From: Variovorax soli NBRC 106424
GTDB lineage: Bacteria > Pseudomonadota > Gammaproteobacteria > Burkholderiales > Burkholderiaceae_C
Assembly (NCBI RefSeq): GCF_001591385.1
Contig: NZ_BCUU01000022.1
Coordinates: 1-59,941, forward strand
Direction: 5' to 3'
DNA: 59,941 nucleotides
A model generated the notes under the pieces. It was given only the letters and a program-made list of their open reading frames with translations. It was not told the origin of the DNA and did not search any database. Positions within the stretch are counted from its first letter, which is position 1. Each line of letters begins with the position of its first letter. A program made the position numbers and the translations under genes. Positions 37,467-47,443 of the stretch are shown here, piece after piece.

Positions 37467-37533
37467 GGACTGAGCACCCACGGACAATCCGCCCACTTTT
37501 TAAACGCTTCGTTCTCACCCACCAGGAGTCTTC

Positions 37534-38493
37534 ATGGCCAACAAGGTCGTTCTCAAAGCCGCCACCCTCGCCGCCGCCGGCCTCTTCGCTGCCGGCGCGG
37601 CCCATGCGCAGGAAACCAAGCTCGCGTTGGGCATGTCCGGGTGGACCGGTTTTGCGCCGCTCACCCTGGCCGACAAGGCCGGCATCTTCAAGAAGAACGG
37701 CCTGGATGTGGAGCTGCGCATGATTCCGCAGAAGGACCGCCACCTGGCCCTGGCCTCGCGCGCCATCCAGTGCGCCGCCACCACGGTGGAAACGCACGTG
37801 GCCTGGAACGCCAACGGCGTGCCCATCACGCAGATCTTCCAGATGGACAAGTCCTACGGCGCCGACGGCCTGGCCGTGCGCAACGACGTGAAGACCTTCG
37901 CCGACCTCAAGGGCAAGACCGTCGGCGTGAGCGCCCCCGGCACCGCCCCGTACTTCGGCCTGGCCTGGATGCTCAACAAGAACGGCATGAGCCTGAAGGA
38001 CGTGAAGCTGGTCTCGCTGGAGCCCCAGCCCGCCGCGCAGGCCTTCGTGTCGGGCCAGAACGATGCGGCCATGACCTACGAGCCGTACCTGTCGACCGTG
38101 CGCGGCAACCCGAGCGCCGGCAAGATCCTGGCCACCACGCTGGACTACCCGATGGTGATGGACACCGTGGGTTGCGCGCCCACCTGGCTCAAGTCGAACG
38201 CCAAGGCCGCGCAGGCGCTGGCCAACTCGTACTTCGAGGCGCTCGAACTCATCAAGGCCGACCCGGCCAAGGCCAACGAGATCATGGGCTCGGCGGTCAA
38301 GCAGACCGGCGAGAAGTTTGCCGAGTCGTCCAAGTACCTGCGCTGGCAGGACAAGGCCGCCAACCAGAAGTTCTTCGCGGGCGAACTCATGCAGTTCATG
38401 AAGGAGTCGGTGCCGATCCTGCTGGAAGCCGGTGTGATCCGCAAGGCGCCTGATGACCTCAATGCCACGTTCGACGCATCGTTCATCAAGTAA
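37534..38493 (+). CDS. NitT/TauT-type ABC binding protein in the hut island
   Basis: A 319-residue periplasmic binding protein with a Sec signal cleaved after AHAQ. The fold is that of SsuA/ThiY/TauA-like proteins: LALGMSGWTGFAPLTLADKA, GIFKKNGLDVELRMIPQKD, FADLKGKTVGVSAPGTAPYF, NDAAMTYEPYLSTV. The three genes at 37534-40342 form a complete importer just upstream of hutC, behind HutC operators. By context the ligand should be histidine, urocanate or a breakdown product; the family otherwise carries sulfonates, pyrimidines and aromatic carboxylates. Ligand identity is inference. Confidence 0.88.
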   Translation: MANKVVLKAATLAAAGLFAAGAAHAQETKLALGMSGWTGFAPLTLADKAGIFKKNGLDVELRMIPQKDRHLALASRAIQCAATTVETHVAWNANGVPITQIFQMDKSYGADGLAVRNDVKTFADLKGKTVGVSAPGTAPYFGLAWMLNKNGMSLKDVKLVSLEPQPAAQAFVSGQNDAAMTYEPYLSTVRGNPSAGKILATTLDYPMVMDTVGCAPTWLKSNAKAAQALANSYFEALELIKADPAKANEIMGSAVKQTGEKFAESSKYLRWQDKAANQKFFAGELMQFMKESVPILLEAGVIRKAPDDLNATFDASFIK

Positions 38494-38532
38494 GTCAGCA
38501 AGCAATCAAGAGAGCCAGAGCAGCGCACCAGG

Positions 38533-39411
38533 ATGAGCACGATGCAAGCCACCTCCCCGATTCGCAGCGGCAGCGCTGCAGCGCCGGCGCCCTTGCCGGC
38601 CGCAGCCGCCAGGAAGCCCGCGCGCCGTTCGCGCAGCTGGGCACCCTTGGAACCCGTCAGCCCGCGTGCGCGCTGGATGCTGGGCGTGGGCTTCTTCGTG
38701 CTCTTCATGGTGGTGTGGGCCGCCGTGACGCTGGGCGGCCTGGTGTCGCCCACCTTCCTGGCCAGCCCGGTCACCATGGTGAAGGAGGCGTGGCTTCTCT
38801 TCACTGAGTTCAATTTCATCCACGACATCGGCATGACGGTGTGGCGGGTGTTCGGCGGCTTCATCCTCGCGGCGGTCGTGGCGGTGCCGCTGGGCATCGC
38901 GATGGGCGCGTACAAGCCGGTCGAAGCCTTCCTGGAGCCCTTCGTTTCCTTCTGCCGCTACCTGCCGGCCTCGGCCTTCATCCCGCTGCTCATCCTGTGG
39001 GCGGGCATCGGCGAGACGCAGAAGCTGCTGGTGATCTTCATCGGCTCGGTCTTCCAGATCATCCTGATGGTGGCCGTGACCGTGGGCGGCGCACGCAAGG
39101 ACCTGGTGGAAGCCGCCTACACGCTGGGTGCCGACAGCCGCGGCATCGTGCGCCGCGTGCTCATTCCGGGTGCGGCGCCGGGCATCGCCGAGACGCTGCG
39201 CCTGGTGCTGGGCTGGGCCTGGACGTACGTGATCGTCGCCGAGCTGATCGGCTCGTCCTCGGGCATCGGCCACATGATCACCGACAGCCAGGCGCTCTTG
39301 AACACCGGCCAGATCATCTTCGGGATCATCGTCATCGGCGTGATCGGCCTCATTTCCGACTTCGTCTTCAAGGCGATCAACAAGCGCCTCTTCGCATGGG
39401 CCTCGCTATGA
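38533..39411 (+). CDS. NitT/TauT-type ABC permease in the hut island
   Basis: A 292-residue permease with an N-terminal Ala/Pro/Arg-rich cytosolic extension of about 45 residues, then six helices. The coupling-helix EAA motif is VEAAYTLGADSRGIVRRVLI with the conserved downstream Gly. Other typical segments are RVFGGFILAAVVAVPLGIAM and PLLILWAGIGETQKLLVIFI. It pairs with the binding protein and the ATPase of the same cluster. The gap to the ATPase gene is filled by a family A repeat, so the operon is interrupted by repeat DNA but not by another gene. Confidence 0.9.
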   Translation: MSTMQATSPIRSGSAAAPAPLPAAAARKPARRSRSWAPLEPVSPRARWMLGVGFFVLFMVVWAAVTLGGLVSPTFLASPVTMVKEAWLLFTEFNFIHDIGMTVWRVFGGFILAAVVAVPLGIAMGAYKPVEAFLEPFVSFCRYLPASAFIPLLILWAGIGETQKLLVIFIGSVFQIILMVAVTVGGARKDLVEAAYTLGADSRGIVRRVLIPGAAPGIAETLRLVLGWAWTYVIVAELIGSSSGIGHMITDSQALLNTGQIIFGIIVIGVIGLISDFVFKAINKRLFAWASL

Positions 39412-39427
39412 GCAAGCAGTCATCTTC

Positions 39428-39540
39428 CACCCTCCCCCGCTGGGGGAGGGCAGGGGTGGGGGCAGCGCAGCCCTCGCAAAACGCCACGCCTGAGCCAATG
39501 GCGCTGGCCCCCATCCCAACCTTCCCCCAAAGGGGGAAGG
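39428..39540. repeat. Intergenic palindromic repeat, family A copy 2
   Basis: CCCTCCCCC/GGGGGAGGG (39430-39450) and CCTTCCCCC/GGGGGAAGG (39520-39540) flank a spacer whose arms CAGGGGTGGGGGC and GGCCCCCATCCCAACC can pair. The unit is the inverse of copy 1 at 12051-12153. It fills the gap between the permease and ATPase genes of the hut importer. Confidence 0.85.
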
Positions 39541-39559
39541 AGCAAGACAGGATTGCAGC

Positions 39560-40342
39560 ATGAACAACCAACTCTCCATTCGCGGCGTCTCGCGCACCTT
39601 TGAGGGCGCGCGCGGCCAGAAGACCCAGGCGCTGCTGCCGGTCGATTTCGAAGTGCGCGAGAACGACTTCGTCACCATCCTCGGCCCCTCGGGCTGCGGC
39701 AAAAGCACGCTGCTGCGCATCGTGGCCGGCCTGGACTACCCCACCGGCGGCCAGGTGCTGCTGGACGGCCAAGCCATCGAAGGACCGGGGGCCGACCGCG
39801 GCATGGTGTTCCAGAGCTACACGCTGTTCCCGTGGCTCAACATCGAGCAGAACATCCGCTTCGGCCTGCGCGAGCGCGGCGTGAGCGAGGCGCAGCAGAA
39901 GGAGCGCGCCGACTACTTCATCGCCAAGGTGGGGCTGCGCGGCTTCGAGCACCACTTTCCCAAGCAGCTCTCGGGCGGCATGCAGCAGCGCACCGCCATT
40001 GCGCGGGCGCTGGCCAACGACCCGAAGATGCTGCTGATGGACGAGCCCTTCGGCGCACTGGACAACCAGACCCGCGTGCTCATGCAGGAGCTGCTGCTGG
40101 GCATCTGGGAGGCCGAGCGCAAGACGGTGCTGTTCGTCACGCACGACATCGACGAGGCCATCTTCATGGCCAACCGCGTGGCGGTCTTCAGTGCGCGGCC
40201 GGGTCGCATCAAGAGCGAGATTGCGGTCGACTTGCCGCATCCGCGCCATTACACGATCAAGACCTCGCCGGAGTTCATGGACCTGAAGGCGCGCCTTACC
40301 GAAGAGATTCGCGCCGAATCCATGGCCGCCGCAGAACATTGA
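39560..40342 (+). CDS. NitT/TauT-type ABC ATPase in the hut island
   Basis: A 260-residue nucleotide-binding subunit with all motifs: Walker A LGPSGCGKSTLLRIVAG, Q-loop MVFQSYTLFPWL, signature LSGGMQQRTAIARALAN, Walker B MLLMDEPFGALDNQTR and switch His in LFVTHDIDEAIFMANRV. It energizes the importer encoded by the two genes upstream. It is the only ATPase gene in the hut island, which matters because the second importer (45316-46844) has none. hutC follows after 17 bases. Confidence 0.93.
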   Translation: MNNQLSIRGVSRTFEGARGQKTQALLPVDFEVRENDFVTILGPSGCGKSTLLRIVAGLDYPTGGQVLLDGQAIEGPGADRGMVFQSYTLFPWLNIEQNIRFGLRERGVSEAQQKERADYFIAKVGLRGFEHHFPKQLSGGMQQRTAIARALANDPKMLLMDEPFGALDNQTRVLMQELLLGIWEAERKTVLFVTHDIDEAIFMANRVAVFSARPGRIKSEIAVDLPHPRHYTIKTSPEFMDLKARLTEEIRAESMAAAEH

Positions 40343-40359
40343 CAACAAGACCCGAAAAG

Positions 40360-41151
40360 ATGACCAAGACCCGCATCGTCCAGCCGCACAAGCGCACCAG
40401 CAAAGCCGCCGCGCCAGCCTCGGCCATGCCCGCGCTGGCGCTGTACGAGCAGGTCAAGGAGCACATCACCCGCAAGATCCAGGACGGCTCCTGGCCGGCG
40501 GGCCACCGCCTGCCCTCGGAGCATGAGCTGGTGGCGCAGTTCGGCATTTCGCGCATGACGGCCAACCGCGCGCTGCGCGAGCTGGTGGAGCAGGGCCGCG
40601 TCGTGCGCGTCGCGGGCGTGGGCAGCTTCGTCGCGGAAGACAAGCCGCAATCCACGCTGCTGCAGATTGCCAACATCGCCAGCGAGATCCGCGCGCGCGG
40701 CCACGACTATGGCTACCAGCTGGTGTCCGGCGAGCGCGTGGCCGCTTCGGCGGACGTGGCGGCATGGCTGGACCTGCGCGCGGGCGAGTCGGTGTTCCAC
40801 AGCGTGTGCCTGCACCTGGAAGACGGCGTGCCGGTGCAGCTGGAAGACCGCTACGTCAACCCGCGCGTGGTGCCCGACTTCCTGGAACAGGACCTCAAGG
40901 CCACGCCGCCCAGCGAATACCTGGTGAGGAGCGTGCCCTTCGACCAGATCGAGCACCTGGTCGATGCCGTGCTGCCCACCGACGAGCAGGCCAAGCGCCT
41001 GTCGATGCCCGCTGCCGAGCCCTGCCTGCTGCTCACGCGCCGCACCTGGACGCGCAACGTGCCCGTCACACTGGTGCGCTGCCTGCACCCGGCCTCCCGC
41101 TACCGCCTCGGCAGCCGCTTCCGCGCCGACGGCAACCCCACCTTCGGCTGA
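40360..41151 (+). CDS. hutC: Histidine utilization repressor HutC
   Basis: A 263-residue GntR/HutC-family repressor. About 25 N-terminal residues are an unusual basic extension. The winged helix follows (YEQVKEHITRKIQDGSWPAG, HRLPSEHELVAQFGISRMTA), then the UTRA effector domain from about residue 95, with FHSVCLHLEDGVPVQLEDRY and PVTLVRCLHPASRYRLGSRF. In characterized systems urocanate, the product of HutH, releases HutC from DNA. Its position between the importer and hutH, with three matching operators around it, supports the name strongly. Confidence 0.95.
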   Translation: MTKTRIVQPHKRTSKAAAPASAMPALALYEQVKEHITRKIQDGSWPAGHRLPSEHELVAQFGISRMTANRALRELVEQGRVVRVAGVGSFVAEDKPQSTLLQIANIASEIRARGHDYGYQLVSGERVAASADVAAWLDLRAGESVFHSVCLHLEDGVPVQLEDRYVNPRVVPDFLEQDLKATPPSEYLVRSVPFDQIEHLVDAVLPTDEQAKRLSMPAAEPCLLLTRRTWTRNVPVTLVRCLHPASRYRLGSRFRADGNPTFG

Positions 41152-41159
41152 ACATGATG

Positions 41160-41253
41160 CCCCCCGGCTTTTCACTTCGCTGCGCTTCGTGTAACTCCAC
41201 CCCCCAAGAGGGAGGCGCGGACCGCCTTGGGGCGGCCCGGCGGCGTCCGCCTT
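41160..41253. repeat. Intergenic palindromic repeat, family B copy 2
   Basis: Between hutC and hutH. It contains CGCTTCGTGTAACTCCAC, then a C-run/G-run hairpin (CCCCCCAAGAGGGAGGCG) and a second hairpin, CCGCCTTGGGGCGG. It aligns with the copies at 10658-10751 and 46064-46164. Confidence 0.75.
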
Positions 41254-41299
41254 TCCTTCGCTAATGCGACCTTGCGATGTGCGTTCGCACGAAACCACT

Positions 41300-41309
41300 T
41301 GTATAGACA
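41300..41309. promoter_or_regulatory. HutC operator 3 (before hutH)
   Basis: TGTATAGACA, within the dyad TTGTATAGACAA (41299-41310), ends 10 bases before the hutH ATG. Bound repressor would block transcription into hutH-U and probably the genes beyond. No good Shine-Dalgarno sequence is seen between operator and ATG. Confidence 0.85.
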
Positions 41310-41319
41310 ACTTACGAAC

Positions 41320-42867
41320 ATGAACACCCAGACTGTCACACTCGACCCCGGCCATGTGAACCTGGCCCTGCTGCGCCGCATCCATGCCGGCGGCGTGCAA
41401 CTGCAGATGGCGGCTTCGACCGCCGAAGGGCTGCTGGCCGCGCAGGCGGCGGTGCAGCGCATCGTGGACCACGACGAAGTGGTCTACGGCATCAACACCG
41501 GCTTCGGCAAGCTGGCCAGCACCAAGATCGGCAGCGACCACCTGGCCGAGCTGCAGCGCAACCTGGTGCTCTCGCACAGCGTGGGCACGGGCGACCCCAT
41601 CGATGCGGCCGTGGTGCGCCTCATCCTGGCCACCAAGGCGGTGAGCCTGGCGCGCGGCCATTCGGGCGTGCGGCCTGCGCTGGTCGAGGCGCTGCTGGGG
41701 CTCTTCAACGCCGGCATCACGCCGGTGATTCCGTGCAAGGGCTCGGTGGGCGCCTCGGGCGACCTGGCGCCGCTGGCGCACATGGCCTGCGTGCTGATCG
41801 GCGAAGGCGAGGCCTTCACCGCCGAGGGCGAGCGCGTGAGCGGCCGCGAAGCGATGAAGCGCGTGGGCCTCGAGCCCATCGTGCTCGGCCCCAAGGAGGG
41901 GCTGGCGCTGCTCAACGGCACGCAGGTGTCGACCGCCTTCGCGCTGGCGGGCCTGTTCGGCGCCGAGAACGTGTTCGCCTCGGCACTGATGTCGGGCGCG
42001 CTGTCGATCGAAGCCATCCAGGGTTCCATCAAGCCTTTCGATGCGCGCATCCATGCCGCGCGCGGCCAGGCCGGCCAGATCGCCGTGGCTGCCGCCGTGC
42101 GCGCGGCGCTCGACGGCAGCGCGATCATTCCCTCGCACCCCGACTGCGGCCGCGTGCAGGATCCGTATTCCATCCGCTGCATTCCGCAGGTGATGGGCGC
42201 ATGCCTGGACAACCTCTCGCACGCCGCCCGCGTGCTGGTCATCGAAGCCAATGCCGCGTCCGACAACCCGCTGGTCTTCACCGACACCGGTGAAGTGATT
42301 TCGGGTGGCAACTTCCACGCCGAGCCGGTGGCCTTCGCCGCCGACATCATCGCGCTGGCGGTGAGCGAGATCGGCGCCATCACCGAGCGCCGCCTGGCGC
42401 TGCTGCTGGACACGGGCCTGTCGGGGCTGCCACCCTTCCTGGTGCACGACGGCGGCCTCAACTCCGGCTTCATGATCGCGCAGGTCACGGCCGCCGCGCT
42501 GGCTGCCGAGAACCAGTGCCTGGCCAACCCCAGCAGCGTGACCAGCCTGCCCACCTCGGCCAACCAGGAAGACCATGTGTCAATGGCGACCTACGGCGGC
42601 CGCCGCCTGCAGGACATGGTGCGCAACACGGCCGTCATCGTCGGCATCGAGGCCATGGCCGCCGTGCAGGGCATCGAGCTCAAGCGCACGCCCGCCAGCC
42701 TGCGCAGCTCCAAGCCGGTGGAAAACGAAATCGCCCGCATCCGCCAGAAGGTGGCGTTCATGGAGCGCGACCGCTACCTGGCCCCCGACATCGAGGCCAT
42801 GCAGCAATGGGCGCTGCGGGCCGACCTGCCTGCCGCACTGCTCGACTTCCTGCCCAGCCACGCCTGA
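41320..42867 (+). CDS. hutH: Histidine ammonia-lyase
   Basis: A 515-residue enzyme that removes ammonia from L-histidine to give trans-urocanate. The MIO cofactor forms autocatalytically from Ala-Ser-Gly at about residues 145-147 ([17 protein letters not shown]). Other landmarks are [15 protein letters not shown] with the catalytic Tyr, [15 protein letters not shown], the conserved [14 protein letters not shown] and [16 protein letters not shown]. The length is normal. The start ATG at 41320 lies just after HutC operator 3; upstream in-frame codons run through the repeat and operator and are excluded. hutU follows after 22 bases. Confidence 0.97.
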   Translation: MNTQTVTLDPGHVNLALLRRIHAGGVQLQMAASTAEGLLAAQAAVQRIVDHDEVVYGINTGFGKLASTKIGSDHLAELQRNLVLSHSVGTGDPIDAAVVRLILATKAVSLARGHSGVRPALVEALLGLFNAGITPVIPCKGSVGASGDLAPLAHMACVLIGEGEAFTAEGERVSGREAMKRVGLEPIVLGPKEGLALLNGTQVSTAFALAGLFGAENVFASALMSGALSIEAIQGSIKPFDARIHAARGQAGQIAVAAAVRAALDGSAIIPSHPDCGRVQDPYSIRCIPQVMGACLDNLSHAARVLVIEANAASDNPLVFTDTGEVISGGNFHAEPVAFAADIIALAVSEIGAITERRLALLLDTGLSGLPPFLVHDGGLNSGFMIAQVTAAALAAENQCLANPSSVTSLPTSANQEDHVSMATYGGRRLQDMVRNTAVIVGIEAMAAVQGIELKRTPASLRSSKPVENEIARIRQKVAFMERDRYLAPDIEAMQQWALRADLPAALLDFLPSHA

Positions 42868-42889
42868 AACCTTTAGGAGAACCGTCACC

Positions 42890-44617
<1,728 letters not shown>

Positions 44618-44618
44618 T

Positions 44619-45260
44619 GTGTTGACGATGACCACCGGCCTGTCGCAAAGCACGCTGTACCGGCAGATCGCCATGCTGCGGCGCTGGGGCTTCGTCATGG
44701 AAAGCGACGGGCGCTACTCGCCCGGCCCGGTCAGCGTGCAGCTGGCCAGCGGTTTCGACGACAACTCCGACCTGGTGATGGCCGCGCGCACCGAGATGCG
44801 TGCGCTGGCCCGCCAGAGCCACGAGAGCGTGGCCCTGGTCACCATGGTGAACGAGCGCGTCGTGTGCCTGGAAATGGTCGACAGCGAGCAGTCGCTGCGC
44901 TGCTCCTTCGACCGCGGCCGCAGCGTGCCGGCCCGCGACGGTGCCAGCGCCAAGTGCCTGATGGCCCACCTGCCCACCGACCAGCGCGACGCGCTGCTCG
45001 ATGCGCTGGGCGAGCCGCCCGAGCGCCGCGCCGAGCGAGCGGCCGAGCTGGATGCGATCCGCGCGGCCGGCCATGCGGTCACGCAGGGCGAGGTCGACGC
45101 CGGCGTGTGGGGCGCCAGCGCACCGGTGCTCGGCGCCGGCCGTCGGCTGCGCGGTGCCATCACGCTCATGGCGCCGCTCACGCGCGTCGAAGGCATGGAA
45201 GCTGCATTGATCCACATGACCGTCGTCACGGCGGCCCGCATCTCGCGCGCGCTCCAGTAG
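44619..45260 (+). CDS. IclR-family regulator, N-terminally truncated
   Basis: A 213-residue protein clearly of the IclR type. It has a C-terminal effector domain (DNSDLVMAARTEMRALARQS, VVCLEMVDSEQSLRCSFDRG, PARDGASAKCLMAHLP) but only the end of the winged helix: TTGLSQSTLYRQIAMLRRWG. IclR proteins normally have about 25-35 more residues forming helices 1 and 2. An in-frame stop at 44607-44609 rules out an upstream start; translation must begin at the GTG at 44619, one base after the hutU stop, or at the ATG at 44628. The gene may be a decayed or domain-reduced hut regulator. Confidence 0.75.
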   Translation: MLTMTTGLSQSTLYRQIAMLRRWGFVMESDGRYSPGPVSVQLASGFDDNSDLVMAARTEMRALARQSHESVALVTMVNERVVCLEMVDSEQSLRCSFDRGRSVPARDGASAKCLMAHLPTDQRDALLDALGEPPERRAERAAELDAIRAAGHAVTQGEVDAGVWGASAPVLGAGRRLRGAITLMAPLTRVEGMEAALIHMTVVTAARISRALQ

Positions 45261-45315
45261 CGCGGCTTGTTCTTCTTCTCCCTCCTTCTTCTTCAACCAT
45301 TCACCAGGAAGACTC

Positions 45316-46059
45316 ATGACCACTCGCCGCACCCTCGTCGCCGCCGCCCTGTCCGGCTTTGCATTCTTCGGTTGGGCCGGTGCCGCGCAGGCGCAGGGCG
45401 AGCCGCTGCGCGTTGCCACCGACGCCACCTTCCCGCCCATGGAGTTCGTGGAGAACGGCCAGCGCACCGGCTTCGACGTGGAGCTGGTCGAGGCCATCGG
45501 CAAGGTGCTGGGCCGCAAGATCGAGTGGATCGACATCGACTTCAAGGGCCTGGTGCCGGGCCTCGTGTCCAAGCGCTTCGACATGGCCGTCTCGGGCATC
45601 TACATCACCGACGAGCGCAAGAAGGTGGTCGACTTCACCGTGCCCTACTACGCGGGCGGCCTCGTGGTCATGGTGAAGGACGGCAACACGGCGATCAAGA
45701 CGCCGGCCGACATCAACGGCAAGAAGGTCAGCGTGCAGGTGGGCACCAAGTCGGTGGCCTACACCAAGGAGAAGTTCCCGCAGGTGCAGCTGATGGAAGT
45801 CGAGAAGAACCAGGAGATGTTCAACCTGGTGGACATCGGCCGCGCCGACGCCGCCGTCACCGGCAAGCCCGCCGCCTACCAGTACGTGCGCACCCGCGGC
45901 GGCCTGAAGGTGCTGCCCGAGCAGATCACCACCGAGGAATACGGCATGGCCATCCGCAAGGACACGCCCGAGCTGACCAAGGCGGTGAACGGCGCCATCG
46001 CCAAGCTCAAGGCCGACGGCACCTACGACGCCATCGTGAAGAAGTGGTTCAAGCAATGA
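45316..46059 (+). CDS. Polar amino acid ABC transporter binding protein (hut island)
   Basis: A 247-residue periplasmic binding protein of the family 3 (HisJ/ArtJ-like) type with a signal cleaved after AQAQ. It contains LRVATDATFPPMEFVENGQ, TGFDVELVEAIGKVLGRKIE, MAVSGIYITDERKKVVDFTV and the DIGRADAAVTGKPAAYQYV hinge. The residues after the first strand and the T-x-ER motif are those that bind the amino-acid backbone in relatives. Context points to histidine or urocanate. An AGGAAG ribosome-binding site precedes the start. The matching permease follows beyond a family B repeat. Confidence 0.9.
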   Translation: MTTRRTLVAAALSGFAFFGWAGAAQAQGEPLRVATDATFPPMEFVENGQRTGFDVELVEAIGKVLGRKIEWIDIDFKGLVPGLVSKRFDMAVSGIYITDERKKVVDFTVPYYAGGLVVMVKDGNTAIKTPADINGKKVSVQVGTKSVAYTKEKFPQVQLMEVEKNQEMFNLVDIGRADAAVTGKPAAYQYVRTRGGLKVLPEQITTEEYGMAIRKDTPELTKAVNGAIAKLKADGTYDAIVKKWFKQ

Positions 46060-46063
46060 CGAC

Positions 46064-46164
46064 CCCCCAGCTTTTCACGCGCTGCGCACGTGTAACGCCA
46101 CCCCCCGAGGGGGAGGCGCGGCCGGCTTGGGGCGGCCCGGCGCTCGGCCGCCTCGGCTGCACGA
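46064..46164. repeat. Intergenic palindromic repeat, family B copy 3
   Basis: Between the polar-amino-acid binding protein and permease genes: CGCACGTGTAACGCCAC, then CCCCCCGAGGGGGAGG and a GGCCGG...CCGGC-type hairpin. It aligns with the copies at 10658 and 41160, the latter being closest. Confidence 0.75.
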
Positions 46165-46175
46165 TGGAGTAGCGA

Positions 46176-46844
46176 ATGGATCTGGACTTTTCTCCAGTCT
46201 GGGAAGGCTGGCCCGCGCTGCTGCGCGGCGCGCTGATCACGGTCGAGATCACGGCCTGCGCGCTGGCGTTGGGCTGCGTGCTCGGCCTGCTGGTCGGCAT
46301 CGGACGCCTGAACCCGCAGCGGCGCTGGCTCTACGGCCTGTGCACCGCCTACGTGGCGGCCATCCGCGGCACGCCGCTGCTGGTTCAGCTGTTCATCCTG
46401 TTCTTCGGCCTGCCGCATTTCGGCATCCTGCTGCCGGCTTTCGTGTGCGGCGTGCTGGGCTTGGGCGTGTATTCGGGCGCCTATGTGTCGGAGATCGTGC
46501 GCGGCTCGATCCAGTCCATCGACAAGGGCCAGACCATGGCCGCGCTGTCGCTGGGCATGACGCCGGCGCAGGCCATGCGCCAGATCGTGCTGCCGCAGGC
46601 GGTGGTGCGCATGATTCCGCCGCTGGGCAACGAGTTCATCGCGCTCATCAAGAACTCGGCGCTGGTGTCGCTGCTCACCATCCACGACGTGATGCACGAG
46701 GGCCAGAAGATCATCAGCGTGTCGTACCGCTCGCTGGAGGTGTACCTGGCCATTGCGGTGGTGTACTTCGTGCTCACGGGCACGGTGACGCTGGTGCTGC
46801 GCCACTTCGAGCAGCGGCTGCGCCAGGGTGGGCTGGTGCGATGA
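46176..46844 (+). CDS. Polar amino acid ABC transporter permease (hut island)
   Basis: A 222-residue permease of the His/Glu/Gln/Arg type (HisM/GlnP-like) with about five helices. Typical motifs are YVAAIRGTPLLVQLFILFFG, AYVSEIVRGSIQSIDKGQTM, the EAA-like loop AALSLGMTPAQAMRQIVLPQ, and AVVRMIPPLGNEFIALIKNSA. It should work with the binding protein at 45316. A dedicated ATPase gene, normally next to such permeases, is missing; hutD overlaps its stop codon instead (ATGA). Confidence 0.92.
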   Translation: MDLDFSPVWEGWPALLRGALITVEITACALALGCVLGLLVGIGRLNPQRRWLYGLCTAYVAAIRGTPLLVQLFILFFGLPHFGILLPAFVCGVLGLGVYSGAYVSEIVRGSIQSIDKGQTMAALSLGMTPAQAMRQIVLPQAVVRMIPPLGNEFIALIKNSALVSLLTIHDVMHEGQKIISVSYRSLEVYLAIAVVYFVLTGTVTLVLRHFEQRLRQGGLVR

Positions 46845-47410
46845 GCGTGCAGGCCTTCTCGCGCGCCACGCTGCCCGCCATGCCGTGGAAGAACGGCGGC
46901 GGCACGACGCAGCAGATTGCCAGCTGGCCGGCCGGCGCCGGCCTCGATGCCTTCGGCTGGCGCGTGAGCATCGCCTGCATTGCGGCGCCCGGGCCTTTCT
47001 CGGTGTTCGCCGGCATCGACCGCAGCATCATGCTGCTCGAAGGCGACGGTGTGCGGCTCTTCACGTCGGACGGCCGTATCGACCACCGGCTCGACCGGCC
47101 GCACGCGCCCTTTTCCTTCAGCGGCGACGAGGCCATCGATTGCACCTTGCTGGGCGGTGCATCGCACGATTTCAACGTGATGACGCGGCGCGGCCAATGG
47201 CGCGCCGAGGTCCAGGTGCTGGCACAGGCCGCCACGCTGGCCGCGGCGCCGCATGGCGTGCTGCTTGCCTTGCGCGGCGGATGGCGGCTCAATGAGGAGC
47301 CGTGTGGCGAAGGCGAGGGACGGTGCTGGGAAGACGAGCCGCGAGCATGGCAGGTGCAGCCCGACAGCGCCGACGCGCGGCTGGCCGCGGTGCGCATCGT
47401 GCCGGCCTGA
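46841..47410 (+). CDS. hutD: HutD-family protein
   Basis: A 189-residue cupin-fold protein with the HutD hallmarks LPAMPWKNGGGTTQQIASWP, FGWRVSIACIAAPGPFSVFA, GIDRSIMLLEGDG and LLGGASHDFNVMTRRG. HutD is found in many hut loci. In Pseudomonas it is thought to bind formylglutamate or urocanate and to set an upper limit to hut activity; it has no proven enzymatic role. Its ATG overlaps the stop of the permease gene, so the two are translationally coupled. The length is normal. Confidence 0.93.
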   Translation: MSVQAFSRATLPAMPWKNGGGTTQQIASWPAGAGLDAFGWRVSIACIAAPGPFSVFAGIDRSIMLLEGDGVRLFTSDGRIDHRLDRPHAPFSFSGDEAIDCTLLGGASHDFNVMTRRGQWRAEVQVLAQAATLAAAPHGVLLALRGGWRLNEEPCGEGEGRCWEDEPRAWQVQPDSADARLAAVRIVPA

Positions 47411-47443
47411 ACCCGTCCGGCCGCCGGTGCAAGAGAGAAGGAC

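Larger units (their letters stand above)
37199..37533. promoter_or_regulatory. Intergenic region before the hut importer: promoter and two HutC operators
   Basis: This 335-base stretch between recQ and the importer binding-protein gene contains no credible gene. The recQ-proximal half shows nothing notable. The importer-proximal part has a promoter, TTGCGT (37377-37382) and TATAAA (37399-37404) with a 16-base spacer, and two copies of TGTATAGACA. A Shine-Dalgarno-like AGGAG precedes the ATG at 37534. Confidence 0.75.
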
